The notes below the pieces were generated by a model. That model saw nothing but the letters and a program-made list of their open reading frames with translations. It did no database searches and was not told the DNA's origin. From NCBI RefSeq assembly GCF_001905845.1, contig NZ_LIVZ01000022.1:1-48321 (forward strand): a DNA stretch of 48,321 bases, written 5' to 3'. This DNA comes from Streptomyces sp. TSRI0107. GTDB taxonomy: Bacteria; Actinomycetota; Actinomycetes; Streptomycetales; Streptomycetaceae. This document shows positions 33,643 through 42,061 of the stretch, in pieces. Position 1 is the first letter of the stretch, and each line of letters starts with the position of its first letter. The position numbers and the translations under genes are program-made.

Positions 33643-33676
33643 GGGGGCCGTGCCGACTGCGTTCGGCACGGCCCCC
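33643..33676. terminator. Strong terminator of the ABC-three-component operon
   Basis: GGGGGCCGTGCCGA (33643-33656) and its exact complement (33663-33676) form a 14-bp perfect stem with a CTGCGT loop. It is 170 bases beyond the stop of the ATPase gene, the last gene of the leftward operon. Confidence 0.75.
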
Positions 33677-33846
33677 GGCCCGTCCGTGCGGGAGGTGCCG
33701 CACGGTCCCGGTCCGCGCCGACTGGCTCAACGAGGCGGATCCCGGCAGCGTCGCTCCACCGGAGTCGTGGGCGAAGCATCCGCTGCTGGGAGAACTGCGC
33801 GTCCGTCGGCGCACCCGCCCGGCCGACGCCGCGCCCTGCAGCCCTG

Positions 33847-35700
33847 CTAGCTGTCTGTGGCAGAGACGGGGAAGAAGCCGTGCCGGCCTGGGCCGGTGCC
33901 GGTGAACCGGTAGCTGCGGGCTTCGGAGAGCACGTCGATGGGCGGGTCGCCGTTCTCGATGATGACCGCCTGTCCGGGAAAGTCGAGCATGTCCCGGTAG
34001 AAGTGGTCCACCACGTGCGAGGTCAGGTCGACGTCCTCGCCAACGGGGTCGTCGGCAATGGGGTCCCGGTAGGTCACCACGGGCGAGTCGAGGACGATGA
34101 AGCCGGGGTGCGGCCTGTCGTTACCGAGGCAGAACTGGGCCAGCGCGGTGGTGAACGCCGAGTGCAGGACCGAGCGGACGCCCTTGCCCCGGCTGGCTCG
34201 GGGACGGCCCCCCGCACGGACGTCCATGGCGTACTGGTCGTACTCCGCGAACTCCACCGAGGGGACCTTCCACGCTTCCAGCGTGCGCCGGAGCATGTCG
34301 TCGAAAGACGACAGGATCCGGTTGGGAACGTACTCGGCGGGCCGCTGGCCCGATACGACGGTTTCGCCGTCCAGCCGTGAGCGCCGCTCCTCCAGTTCGT
34401 CGATCCGCACGTGGAGTTCCAGGTTCCGCTCGATCTCCGAACGGACCTGCAGGTGCTCCTCCATGCGCTCCCGCAGCGGCACCAGCTCGCCATCCGTCGC
34501 GCGGATCTCCGCATCCATGCGGGCCGTCTCCTGCAACAAGGCCGTCCGCCGCGCGCCGAGCGTGGCGAACTGGGCACGCAGGTCTTCGATCGTGGGAAGC
34601 AGATCGGCCAGCAGGGCACTGGTCTTCACGGTCTCGTTCTGCACCGCGAGGTGCAACTGAGTCGTCTCGTGCTCCCCGTGCCCGGGATGTTGGTGTTCGG
34701 GCTCGGCGCCGCAGAAGACACACGTGCCCACACGGAAGTAGCCCAGAAGGCTGCCCGCCTCGGTCACCATCTCCAGGCGGGCAAGGTCGGAGCGGTACTG
34801 CTCCTCCAGCAGCCCGAACCGGGAGACCAGGTCACCCACTTCCGCCAGGCGCGACTCCACCGCGGACAGCTCCTCCGCCGCCCTCATCCGGGCGGTGACC
34901 GCAGCGAGGTGACGGTCGGTGATCACCCGCAGGGTGGTGGAGTGCTCGTCGATGGACGCCTGCAGACGTGCCTGACGGTCCCGCAGGTCCCTCACGTTCT
35001 CGTTCGTGGTCAGCTTGCTCTGCAGATCGAGGATGATCTGATCGAGCAGGGCGATCTTCCCCTTGTTGACGCGGCGCTGCCCGGCGTTGAGGCCGGTGTC
35101 GATGTCCGGGTCGCTGCCCCCGGTTAACAGAAGCCGCATGACCGAGGCAGCCACGGTCTTCCCGCTCGCGGCGGACGAGTGCAGGACCGGGGACAAGGGG
35201 TCGACCATGCGTGTCTCGGGAATCACGCAGAGGTGCACGAGATCGCGCAGGGCCAGGCCGCGGCTGCCGCCCGCCTCGTTCTTGCGGATCCTGAAATCCG
35301 CCAGCCCTAGTTCGCCCAGCAGGAACAGCGACAGGCTGTTCTTGCTGCGTGCCGTGTGAGCCGCGGTCACCTGCGTATCGGCGAGACCAGTGACCAGATC
35401 CCTCAAGTCGTCCCGGTAGATGTGGATGGTGTTGCTGCCAGGTGCGCGCATCAGGGTCAGCGCAGCTCCGCCCGGAAGCCGCAGTCCCAGCAGGATCTGG
35501 CTGTAGCCCTCGGCCTCGGGGACCTCGGGCGTTCGGGTGCCCCCGAGCATGTAGTCGATGGACTCGACGATGAACGACTTGCCGGTGTCCGAGGCCCCGT
35601 AGATCACCGTCAGTGCCGGATCGAACTCCACGCTCGCGACGGGTTTGCCCATGCCCGCGTAGGTGAGATGCACCAGTCGCAGATCATCCACGGTCGGCAC
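33847..35700 (-). CDS. SMC/Rad50-like ATPase of an ABC-three-component (Lamassu-like) system
   Basis: 617 residues. The N-terminal ABC half has Walker A GASDTGKS (35-42). Coiled-coil arms run from ~210 to ~470. At the turn is a zinc-hook-like CVFC (327-330) followed by a His-rich EHQHPGHGEH. The C-terminal ABC half has GFIVLDSPVV (Walker B). In known ABC-3C/Lamassu systems this ATPase senses foreign DNA ends or structures and releases the nuclease; that role is inferred. The GTG start at 35700 overlaps the middle-component stop by 17 bases, and GTG 35691 is an alternative. It is the last gene of the operon, followed by a strong terminator. Confidence 0.8.
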   Translation of the reverse strand: MPTVDDLRLVHLTYAGMGKPVASVEFDPALTVIYGASDTGKSFIVESIDYMLGGTRTPEVPEAEGYSQILLGLRLPGGAALTLMRAPGSNTIHIYRDDLRDLVTGLADTQVTAAHTARSKNSLSLFLLGELGLADFRIRKNEAGGSRGLALRDLVHLCVIPETRMVDPLSPVLHSSAASGKTVAASVMRLLLTGGSDPDIDTGLNAGQRRVNKGKIALLDQIILDLQSKLTTNENVRDLRDRQARLQASIDEHSTTLRVITDRHLAAVTARMRAAEELSAVESRLAEVGDLVSRFGLLEEQYRSDLARLEMVTEAGSLLGYFRVGTCVFCGAEPEHQHPGHGEHETTQLHLAVQNETVKTSALLADLLPTIEDLRAQFATLGARRTALLQETARMDAEIRATDGELVPLRERMEEHLQVRSEIERNLELHVRIDELEERRSRLDGETVVSGQRPAEYVPNRILSSFDDMLRRTLEAWKVPSVEFAEYDQYAMDVRAGGRPRASRGKGVRSVLHSAFTTALAQFCLGNDRPHPGFIVLDSPVVTYRDPIADDPVGEDVDLTSHVVDHFYRDMLDFPGQAVIIENGDPPIDVLSEARSYRFTGTGPGRHGFFPVSATDS

Positions 35701-36145
35701 CGCCCCGTGCGAGTCCGTCGAACGCGCGGTTGACGATCCCCTGTGTCGCAGCGCGGGAGTCCGACCGGGCCGCGAACTGATGGACCGCCCACTCGGCGCG
35801 CTCCCGCAGCGACTCGACGTAGGGCGCCTCCAGGACGTCGACGAAGACCGGCCCCCGGTCGGTGGCCGCGTACATCAAGCCCTCGCTGCGGTCCACGATG
35901 CCAGCAAGGCCAGCCCTGATCAGCACCAGGAGCGCCTCTTCCAGCACGGCTCGCTTCATCCCGAGCTCTCCCGCGCGTCCCGGCAGGTCGGGATGAAGAC
36001 TGGGAGGACCGTCGTATTCACCGCTGTGCAGCAGCACGTGGTCCAAAGCGACCAGCTGCGCAAGATCCATCGGTTCGGGATGGCTCTCCGCCAGGAGCAC
36101 GAGGGCGCGTACGCCGACCTCAAGAGGGCTGTTGAGCGGGGTCAC
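35684..36145 (-). CDS. ABC-three-component middle component
   Basis: 153 residues, GTG start at 36145 overlapping the stop of the effector gene (GTGA). The helical, winged-helix-like sequence (VGVRALVLLAE, DLAQLVALDHVLLHSGEY, then PDLPGRAGELGMKRAVLEEALLVL) fits the middle component, the small helical adaptor found between effector and ATPase in ABC-3C systems. Its job in known systems is to bridge the ATPase and the effector. The sequence alone would not identify it; position, size and the conserved LLHSGEY/PSLHPDLPGR block support the call. Confidence 0.7.
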   Translation of the reverse strand: MTPLNSPLEVGVRALVLLAESHPEPMDLAQLVALDHVLLHSGEYDGPPSLHPDLPGRAGELGMKRAVLEEALLVLIRAGLAGIVDRSEGLMYAATDRGPVFVDVLEAPYVESLRERAEWAVHQFAARSDSRAATQGIVNRAFDGLARGGADRG

Positions 36146-37269
36146 TTCTCTCCCTCCCTGCACCACGTCAGACGCTCCTCGTTCGCCAAGTGATGGCATA
36201 CCCCTTTTCGGGCCTTCGGCTCCACGAAGGGAACCAGGGCCGTCGGGGTCAGCTGGACGGTTCCGGCAGCCTCCATGACGGCACCATGCCGCTCCCAGCC
36301 GTCCGGATACGAGCGGGCGGCCACCTCGACGACGATGTCGTACACGTCCTGCTTCACCCGCTCGAAGTAGGCCGGCTTGGTGGCGTCGCGTGCGAACACG
36401 CGCAGCGCTTCGGCAGCGTAGAAGGCCACGCGCTGCCGCTTGAGGTGCTCGTCCGCCTCTTGGACGCTCGGCACGTGCTCCAGGCTGTCGATCGTGCCGG
36501 GATATCGCTCGCGGTAGACGTCGACCAATCGCTCGACGTAGCGGGTTTCGTCCGCGCTGTACTGGGGCGGCGGAACCATCTCCATGGGTCCCTGATCGAA
36601 CGGGGCAAAGGGAAAGCGGTCCGCCCAGTGCGGGGTCGTCTTGTGGAGCTCAAGCATCTCGTCCAGGTCGACGCACTCGAACATGGCGAAGTCCGTAGCC
36701 GCAGCCAGATCCCGGACGGCACTCCGCTGGTCATCGGTGAGGCGTGTCACGAGCTTGTCCTTGGTCGTTGCCAGCTCCTGCAGGAACTTGGCCCGGCACT
36801 CGATCGGCTTCGCGAACTGGCGGGGCAGGCTGCGCGAGATGATCGGCGCGACGAACACATACCGGGTGGGGACGGTGAACTCGCCGGCCGCGGCCGCCAC
36901 GAACATCTTGCGCATCTCCTGAGCCGCGGTCGCCCAGGTCACGGCAGCTGCGTACCGCTTGCACTGATAGTTGTGCCACGGCCCCTCCAGCCTCTCCCGC
37001 GATAGGTAGCCGGCCACGTCGATACCGTGGTCTCCAGAGCCGCCATGCCGTTCGACCAGCACGTACTTGGCGTCCAGAGCCGGCACCCACTCCTTGACGA
37101 ACTCTTCGAACTGGTCCGGGTCGTAGAAGGTGACCATCTGTTTGGGCGACGGCATCGGCGCCATACGCAGCGTAGGGGGCAGCACTGTCAGCGGTGGCGG
37201 CTGTGCGCCCTTTGGCCCCTCGTTGCGTGAATCCGACACCCCGCCATCCCCCCGTTCCCCAGGCGACAT
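36142..37269 (-). CDS. ABC-three-component effector with Mrr-like nuclease domain
   Basis: 375 residues. The N-terminal half is a restriction-endonuclease-like domain: DPDQFEEFVKEWV, GSGDHGIDVAGY (candidate catalytic Asp) and NYQCKRY (Q-x-K). This is the Mrr/PD-(D/E)XK pattern. The C-terminal half is helical and ends with KARKGVCHHLANEERLTW, a block typical of the C-terminal domain that ties effectors to ABC-3C systems. It is first in the operon; ATG 37269 lies 12 bases after AGGAG. It should be the DNA-cutting toxin of the system, held inactive until the ATPase is triggered. Confidence 0.8.
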   Translation of the reverse strand: MSPGERGDGGVSDSRNEGPKGAQPPPLTVLPPTLRMAPMPSPKQMVTFYDPDQFEEFVKEWVPALDAKYVLVERHGGSGDHGIDVAGYLSRERLEGPWHNYQCKRYAAAVTWATAAQEMRKMFVAAAAGEFTVPTRYVFVAPIISRSLPRQFAKPIECRAKFLQELATTKDKLVTRLTDDQRSAVRDLAAATDFAMFECVDLDEMLELHKTTPHWADRFPFAPFDQGPMEMVPPPQYSADETRYVERLVDVYRERYPGTIDSLEHVPSVQEADEHLKRQRVAFYAAEALRVFARDATKPAYFERVKQDVYDIVVEVAARSYPDGWERHGAVMEAAGTVQLTPTALVPFVEPKARKGVCHHLANEERLTWCREGEK

Positions 37270-37444
37270 CGACCACTATCACTCCTGAGCAGACGCGATT
37301 CATACCCGTGGCCCCTGTGCACAAACGACTGGGAAGGACGCTGTCGTAAAGCGGGCTCCGGGGGGGTGCCCCTATGTGTTTGGTCAAGGCCGAGGGCCAG
37401 TAGGTTCGTGTGGTCGAGGACGGGGTCGAGCCGTAGGGGTGTGC

Positions 37445-37681
37445 ATGGGTGATAGCCAGGTCACGATCAAGCTCACGAGTGACGAGGCGCTGGTTTTGTC
37501 GGACTGGCTGGAGAAGTTGCAGATGACGGACCTGAGCCGGGTTGTCGACGATCCGGCGGTCTGGGCGCCGATCCATCGCATCGCCGGGACGCTGGACAAG
37601 TCACTTGCTGGGCTGTTCGCGCCTGACTATGACCAGCGGCTTGAGGCCGCTCGCCGACGGCTTCGGCCGGAGGAGGACTGA
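37445..37681 (+). CDS. Small acidic protein of unknown function (78 aa)
   Basis: ATG 37445 follows GGGGTG. The product, MGDSQVTIKLTSDEALVLSDW and onwards, is soluble and helical with strong GC3 codon bias, so it is very likely expressed. A typical feature is LSDWLEKLQMTDLSR. I do not recognise the family. Its stop is 18 bases from the convergent IS110 transposase gene, so the insertion sequence landed just downstream of it. It is divergent from the ABC-three-component operon, with 175 bases between the starts. Confidence 0.6.
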   Translation: MGDSQVTIKLTSDEALVLSDWLEKLQMTDLSRVVDDPAVWAPIHRIAGTLDKSLAGLFAPDYDQRLEAARRRLRPEED

Positions 37682-37698
37682 CCGGTGAGTCTGAATCG

Positions 37699-38901
37699 TC
37701 ACCTGGCCCCTGCGGGTTGGGGTTCGTAGAAGGTTCCGTCGCGGAGCATCGCGAAGAGGACGTCGGCCCTGCGGCGGGCGAGGCAGAGCAGGGCCTGGGT
37801 GTGGTGCTTGCCCTGGGCGATCTTCTTGTCGTAGTAGGCCCGTGAGGCCGGGTCGCCCAGGGCGGCGAACGCGGAGAGGAAGAAGGCCCGTTTGAGCTGC
37901 TTGTTTCCTCTCCTGGAGGGCTGTTCGCCGCGGATCGATGAGCCCGAGCTCCGGGTCGCGGGTGCGAGTCCTGCGTAGGCGGCGAGGTGGCCGGCGGTCG
38001 GGAAGGTGCTGCCGTCGCCGACCTCGATCAGGATCCTGGCTCCGGTCCTGACGCCGACCCCCGGCATCGAGGTCAGGACCTTCGAAAGAGGGTGGTCCTC
38101 CAGCAGTTCCTCGATCCGCCCGGCCAGCAGTTTCCGCTGGTCGAGCACGGCCGTCAGCGAAGCGGCCAGACTGGGGACGATCAGCGCGGCCGCCTCGGTC
38201 CCCGGGACGGTGACGGTCTGCTCGTTCAGGGCGGCGAAGATCTCCTCGACCAGCCGTTCGGCCATCCTCGGTGCCTTCGGCCGCAGCAGGGTGACCAGGC
38301 GCCGCCTGCCGGCCTTGCGGATCTGGGCCGGTGATCCGAACCGTTCCAGCAGGGTGAGGACGGCAGGGTGCTGCAACCGCGGTCCCAGGACCCGTTCCAG
38401 CGATGGATGGATCTGGGTCAGCAGGCCGTGCAGCCGGTTGACGACGCGGGTGGCCTCGCCAGCCAGGTCGTCGTCGAAGCCGACGATCATCTCCAGCTCG
38501 GCGATCGTCTCGTCCTCGCCGTCGATCGCCCGCAGCGTGTGCGGCATCGCCCGAGCCGCGTCGGCGATGATGAACGCGTCCTTGGCATCGGTCTTGGCCT
38601 CGCCCGGGTAGAGGCCGGCGATCCGCCGCATCGTCAGCCCCGGCAGGTAGGCGACCGGGCAGCCCATGCCCCTCGCAACGGCCAACGGCAGGGCTCCGAT
38701 CGAGGCCGGCTGGTCGACCACGACCAGCACCGTTCCGTGCTTGGCCTGGAGTTTCGTGAACAGCTCGCGGAGCTTGGGCTCGGTGTTGGGCAGCCGCTTG
38801 TCGAAGGCTTTCTTGCCGGCCGGGGTGACGGCGGTGGCGTGGTGTTCGCCCTTGCCGACGTCCAGGCCGAGGAAGACGTCGATGCCGCCGGTGTCGATCA
38901 C
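37699..38901 (-). mobile_element. IS110-family transposase (insertion sequence)
   Basis: 400 residues, GTG start 38901 behind GGAGGGG. The N-terminal DEDD RuvC-like domain has FLGLDVGKGEHHA and GEAKTDAKDAFIIAD. The C-terminal Tnp-20 domain has SMPGVGVRTGARILIEVG, AAYAGLAPATRSSGSS and RRGNKQLKRAFF, including the Ser-containing block needed by IS110 enzymes. The gene is full length with no frameshift, so the element could be active. IS110 elements lack terminal inverted repeats and carry a bridge RNA from a non-coding end, so the exact borders cannot be drawn by eye. It sits between a small gene and the nuclease gene at 39363. Confidence 0.85.
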
Positions 38902-39362
38902 GTGCAGGCCCCTCCATCACGCTTTCGTTCGGCCTTGCCTCGGCACCGAGCTGCCACATCCACGTTACGGAGAGCTCTTCCGGCTCGGGTGAAGCCGGTG
39001 CTCAAGCCCCTCATCAGCGGTCCGTCGATGCCTCCGGACCCGGTGACACCACCCCCGGATCATGAACAACAAGGGGGGAAGTCATGCCGGACCCGAAGGC
39101 CGGAGGCCCCATTGCGGAGCCACGAAAAAGGTAACGGGGGGAGCCGGACAAGGGTGAGCTCGGGTGGAGGACCGGCTCTGCTGCCAGGAACGTCTCGTTT
39201 CCGTGGGTCGCCTAGTGCGGTCCCCGGCGGCAGGACCGGTCTGTCCGTCTGCCCTGCCTGTTGCTGCCGCTGAGCACCGGATACGGCGCTTTGACGGCGG
39301 GCGCTGGAGCACGGCGTCCCGGAGGCGCGGAGCGCGACATCATGCTGCAGCGGCGCTGGGTA
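38902..39362. other. Non-coding end of the IS110 element and flank; possible bridge RNA
   Basis: About 460 bases upstream of the transposase start without a supported gene. It contains CCGGCT/AGCCGG (38980-38998) and other stem-forming GC-rich blocks to about 39110. In IS110-group elements the guide (bridge) RNA comes from the non-coding stretch upstream of the transposase, so it is expected here on the minus strand. The outer boundary of the element is not visible. Confidence 0.4.
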
Positions 39363-41735
39363 TCATCGCAGGTTGGTCAGCCAGGTGACCTTGGCTGCCG
39401 GCGCAATCTTCTCGTTCACCAGGGTCTCGGTCCGCCGGTCCCACGCGCGCCCGGTAGTGGCCATGACGAATTCGTCCGCGCTGAGATCGTCGATCAGGCC
39501 CTTGAGGGCGGCGCAACGCCGCGCTTCCTCGCGTTTCGTCGGCTCGAGACGATCGCTGGTCTTGGCCTCGCCGATGACGATCCGGCCGTCGACGATGGCC
39601 CAGAGGTCGACCTCCAGGTCCGGGTAGCCGTCCCGGCGGACGACCGCCTCGGGCATGTGCTGGAAAGAGCGGGCCGGCTCCGCGAGCGCCGCGAGAGCGA
39701 GGATCGGCACATGAATGTTGGAGCGCAGGCCCTGGTAGGCGACCTCGTCGAGGCCGTAGTACCACTGCGGTTCCAACTCCTGCCCCTTCCAGGCCGACCG
39801 GACGATTGGGTTGTGCTGCCGGCAGCGCTGGCAGCGGAAACGCGCTCCGATGTCCTCCAGCCGGTAGAAGGCCGTGCCGACACACTGCCCGCAGGTCAAC
39901 AGCAGGCCCCGCGTCGCGATGGACCGCTGCAGGTAGCCATCCAGCATCTGCCGGGCACTTTCCTCGCTCCCGCCGGTGATCGTGCGGACGTCGGCGAGCG
40001 TGAGGTATTTGCGGTCCTGGTAGACGCGCCCGGGCTCCTTCCCGGCGGAGATCCACCCGGACAGCAGGTTCGCAGCAGGACCCTCCTTGAGATCGGCGGC
40101 CAGGGCCGCGAAGTCTCCCCACAGTTCGATCATGCGCCGGGTGTAACGGCCCTTGTCGGACTCCTCCAGGGTGACGCCCGCCCCTGCAAGGAGGGTGCTG
40201 AACACCTGACGGGCTGTCGGAAAGCGCAGCCGTACCTGGACCAGAAGTTGGGCCAGGGAGGTGCCAGTGACGGTGAAGATCCGGCCGTGGGAGTCGATGC
40301 TGATACCGGATGTGCTGGAGCGGACTCCCCACGAGGTGCCGTCGGCGGTGATCACGTCGTTCAGGGCCCACCGGGCGGGAAGGACGACTTTGGGGTCCAG
40401 GACGTCCACCTGCCACCGGCAGGAGTCCGGCTGGACCCCGGCCGCCTCACTGGGCACTGGAATCTCGACGTTCCGTGCCTGGTCGGTCCCCAGGAACGGC
40501 TCGTGCAAGGTGTCGCCGACGTACGCCTTGTCGAGAAGGTGGAGACGGCGGCGCACCGGCAGATCCGACGGGGCACAGACACGCACGTCCAAACGGCCTG
40601 GGGAGCCGGAGGCGGCCATCCGGCCCCACGGCGTGGCCAGCAGCCGGTTACGGACTTCCAGCAGCTGACCCTCATCAAGGGTCAGCGACGACAGCAGGAC
40701 CGGACGGGCGGAGACCGACGGCACCGCAAAGTCGTACAGGAGCCGCATCAACTCGGTGTACAGCTCCCGGCTGAGGCCATCGGTGTCCGGACCGACCGGC
40801 AGCCAGTGCGCATCCCCCACCACACGCTGGCGGGTGTAGGCATAGCAGAAGTCCTCGGCGCTGTCCCCGCACACGACCACCAACGGCTCTCTGTCCGCGT
40901 CCGCGTCGAACGTGGTGAACCAGGAGCAGCCCAGCCGGGACTGCGCCAGCGGCAGGTCGTCCAGGAACTCCTGCTCGGTGAAACCGACACCGGTCTCAGG
41001 CCGGCCCGTCCACGCGTACCGCAGCACCTGGGCCAGATGCGACCGGTCCACCGGGACGGTGACGTGACCCACCTCGCCGCGCTCCCGCAGCCGCGCCAGA
41101 TGCCCCGGCGCCATTAGGCCGGTGCGCGCGGCAACGAGCAGCTGCACCGCAGGTGGCAACCCGTCCACGTCGAGGCCGGTGATGCGCTCGGGCTGATACG
41201 TCAGCCCGCACATGTCGACCAGCCGGTGCGGCGGCGCCTCGTCCGCCCGGAACTCTGCTGTTACCGCTACCTGCGCCGACGCCAGCGGAGCCATGCGCCG
41301 TCGGATACGGTCCCCCAGCTCCTGCGGCGCCACCACCCCCGCGCCCCCGGCAGACAGGAGCTGAGGCTCGAGTATCCTCCGGGCCTGGGCTTCGTCAACG
41401 TCGCTCTCCCGAGCCCACCCTTCCACGTACGAGGCGAGCTGCGCCTCGTACGCCTGAGGGTCCGCCATCTGCAGGCCGCGCCCTGTCCGGGCGAACACCG
41501 CCCAGTGATCCGCGTCGAAAGCCTCCGCGAGCCGCCAGAACGGCTCCGCGATCTCCCACGCAGGCGAACAAGCGATCAGACCGTGGCCGTCACCACCCCA
41601 CGTGCGCGCATAACACTCCAGCATCCGCAGCACGTCCGCCCGCCAGCCCCCGCCAGAACGCACCAGGGTCATGGCACGCGGGGGCCGCACATTCCGCTGC
41701 ACCAACCGATAGCCCAACGCGTTCGCTTCAGCCAT
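39363..41735 (-). CDS. Large protein with zinc ribbon and C-terminal PD-(D/E)XK nuclease
   Basis: 790 residues; I do not recognise the full architecture. The C-terminal part has a four-Cys zinc ribbon (C615-x2-C618, C635-x2-C638) and a PD-(D/E)XK core: E708-V-D710 then IGEAK with E723 and K725. The N-terminal ~600 residues contain long mixed helical/beta segments without a known motif (e.g. VEGWARESDVDEAQARRIL) and no P-loop. It could be a sensor or DNA-binding scaffold attached to a nuclease. ATG 41735 overlaps the stop of a 38-codon ORF. The gene lies downstream of a Rad50-like ATPase in the same direction, which suggests a two- or three-protein DNA-cleaving complex. Confidence 0.65.
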   Translation of the reverse strand: MAEANALGYRLVQRNVRPPRAMTLVRSGGGWRADVLRMLECYARTWGGDGHGLIACSPAWEIAEPFWRLAEAFDADHWAVFARTGRGLQMADPQAYEAQLASYVEGWARESDVDEAQARRILEPQLLSAGGAGVVAPQELGDRIRRRMAPLASAQVAVTAEFRADEAPPHRLVDMCGLTYQPERITGLDVDGLPPAVQLLVAARTGLMAPGHLARLRERGEVGHVTVPVDRSHLAQVLRYAWTGRPETGVGFTEQEFLDDLPLAQSRLGCSWFTTFDADADREPLVVVCGDSAEDFCYAYTRQRVVGDAHWLPVGPDTDGLSRELYTELMRLLYDFAVPSVSARPVLLSSLTLDEGQLLEVRNRLLATPWGRMAASGSPGRLDVRVCAPSDLPVRRRLHLLDKAYVGDTLHEPFLGTDQARNVEIPVPSEAAGVQPDSCRWQVDVLDPKVVLPARWALNDVITADGTSWGVRSSTSGISIDSHGRIFTVTGTSLAQLLVQVRLRFPTARQVFSTLLAGAGVTLEESDKGRYTRRMIELWGDFAALAADLKEGPAANLLSGWISAGKEPGRVYQDRKYLTLADVRTITGGSEESARQMLDGYLQRSIATRGLLLTCGQCVGTAFYRLEDIGARFRCQRCRQHNPIVRSAWKGQELEPQWYYGLDEVAYQGLRSNIHVPILALAALAEPARSFQHMPEAVVRRDGYPDLEVDLWAIVDGRIVIGEAKTSDRLEPTKREEARRCAALKGLIDDLSADEFVMATTGRAWDRRTETLVNEKIAPAAKVTWLTNLR

Positions 41736-41844
41736 CCCCGCCCCATGTACCGCCCGTGATCACGTCGAACTGACGCAGATCGACGTGGCATCTCCACACC
41801 CCTAGCGCCCCGGAAATGCGCAAATTCAACCTATCAGCGGTCAT
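41728..41844 (-). CDS. Possible leader peptide (38 aa) with RCHVDL motif
   Basis: ATG 41844 to TGA 41728, overlapping the start of the nuclease gene by eight bases. It contains GVWRCHVDLRQF. Streptomyces 'putative leader peptides' typically have R-x-HVDL near their end, so this may be a translated uORF controlling the nuclease gene. It lacks the SAxC/Cys ending of the usual family. The codons between 41845 and 42061 are not coding-like, so only this short part is listed. Confidence 0.35.
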   Translation of the reverse strand: MTADRLNLRISGALGVWRCHVDLRQFDVITGGTWGGDG

Positions 41845-42061
41845 GGCACGGGCCCTTGCTGGTGAGCCGAGTCCGCCTGGACGAACCTGCGGACGCGATC
41901 GCAGTGCCCTCGAACTTCGACGCCCAGCCGAAAGGATCAAGCCGTCCGGCACAACTTGGCTCGGGCCGGGGCGGGCTGCACGATGGTGAGCAGCGGGCGC
42001 AGGTCGCCAACCGGAAACGACGCGGCAGCAACGGCGGCCGCCCTCCCCGCAGAGAGACGCC
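41845..42061. other. Spacer between Rad50-like and nuclease genes
   Basis: The gap from the Rad50-like stop to the nuclease ATG is 326 bases, of which the last 117 are the possible leader ORF. The rest has open frames with poor GC3 bias. It may hold a second promoter for the nuclease gene. Confidence 0.4.

Larger units (their letters stand above)
32864..33846. other. Long non-coding region with many hairpins
   Basis: About 980 bases with no convincing gene. The left part (32870-33270) is relatively AT-rich and could hold promoters for the leftward genes. The right part (33300-33680) contains a series of perfect stems (33333/33376, 33447/33483, 33533/33555, 33643/33676). A fragment reading WLNEADPGSVAPPES near 33720 looks weakly protein-like but has no start. 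Confidence 0.5.
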
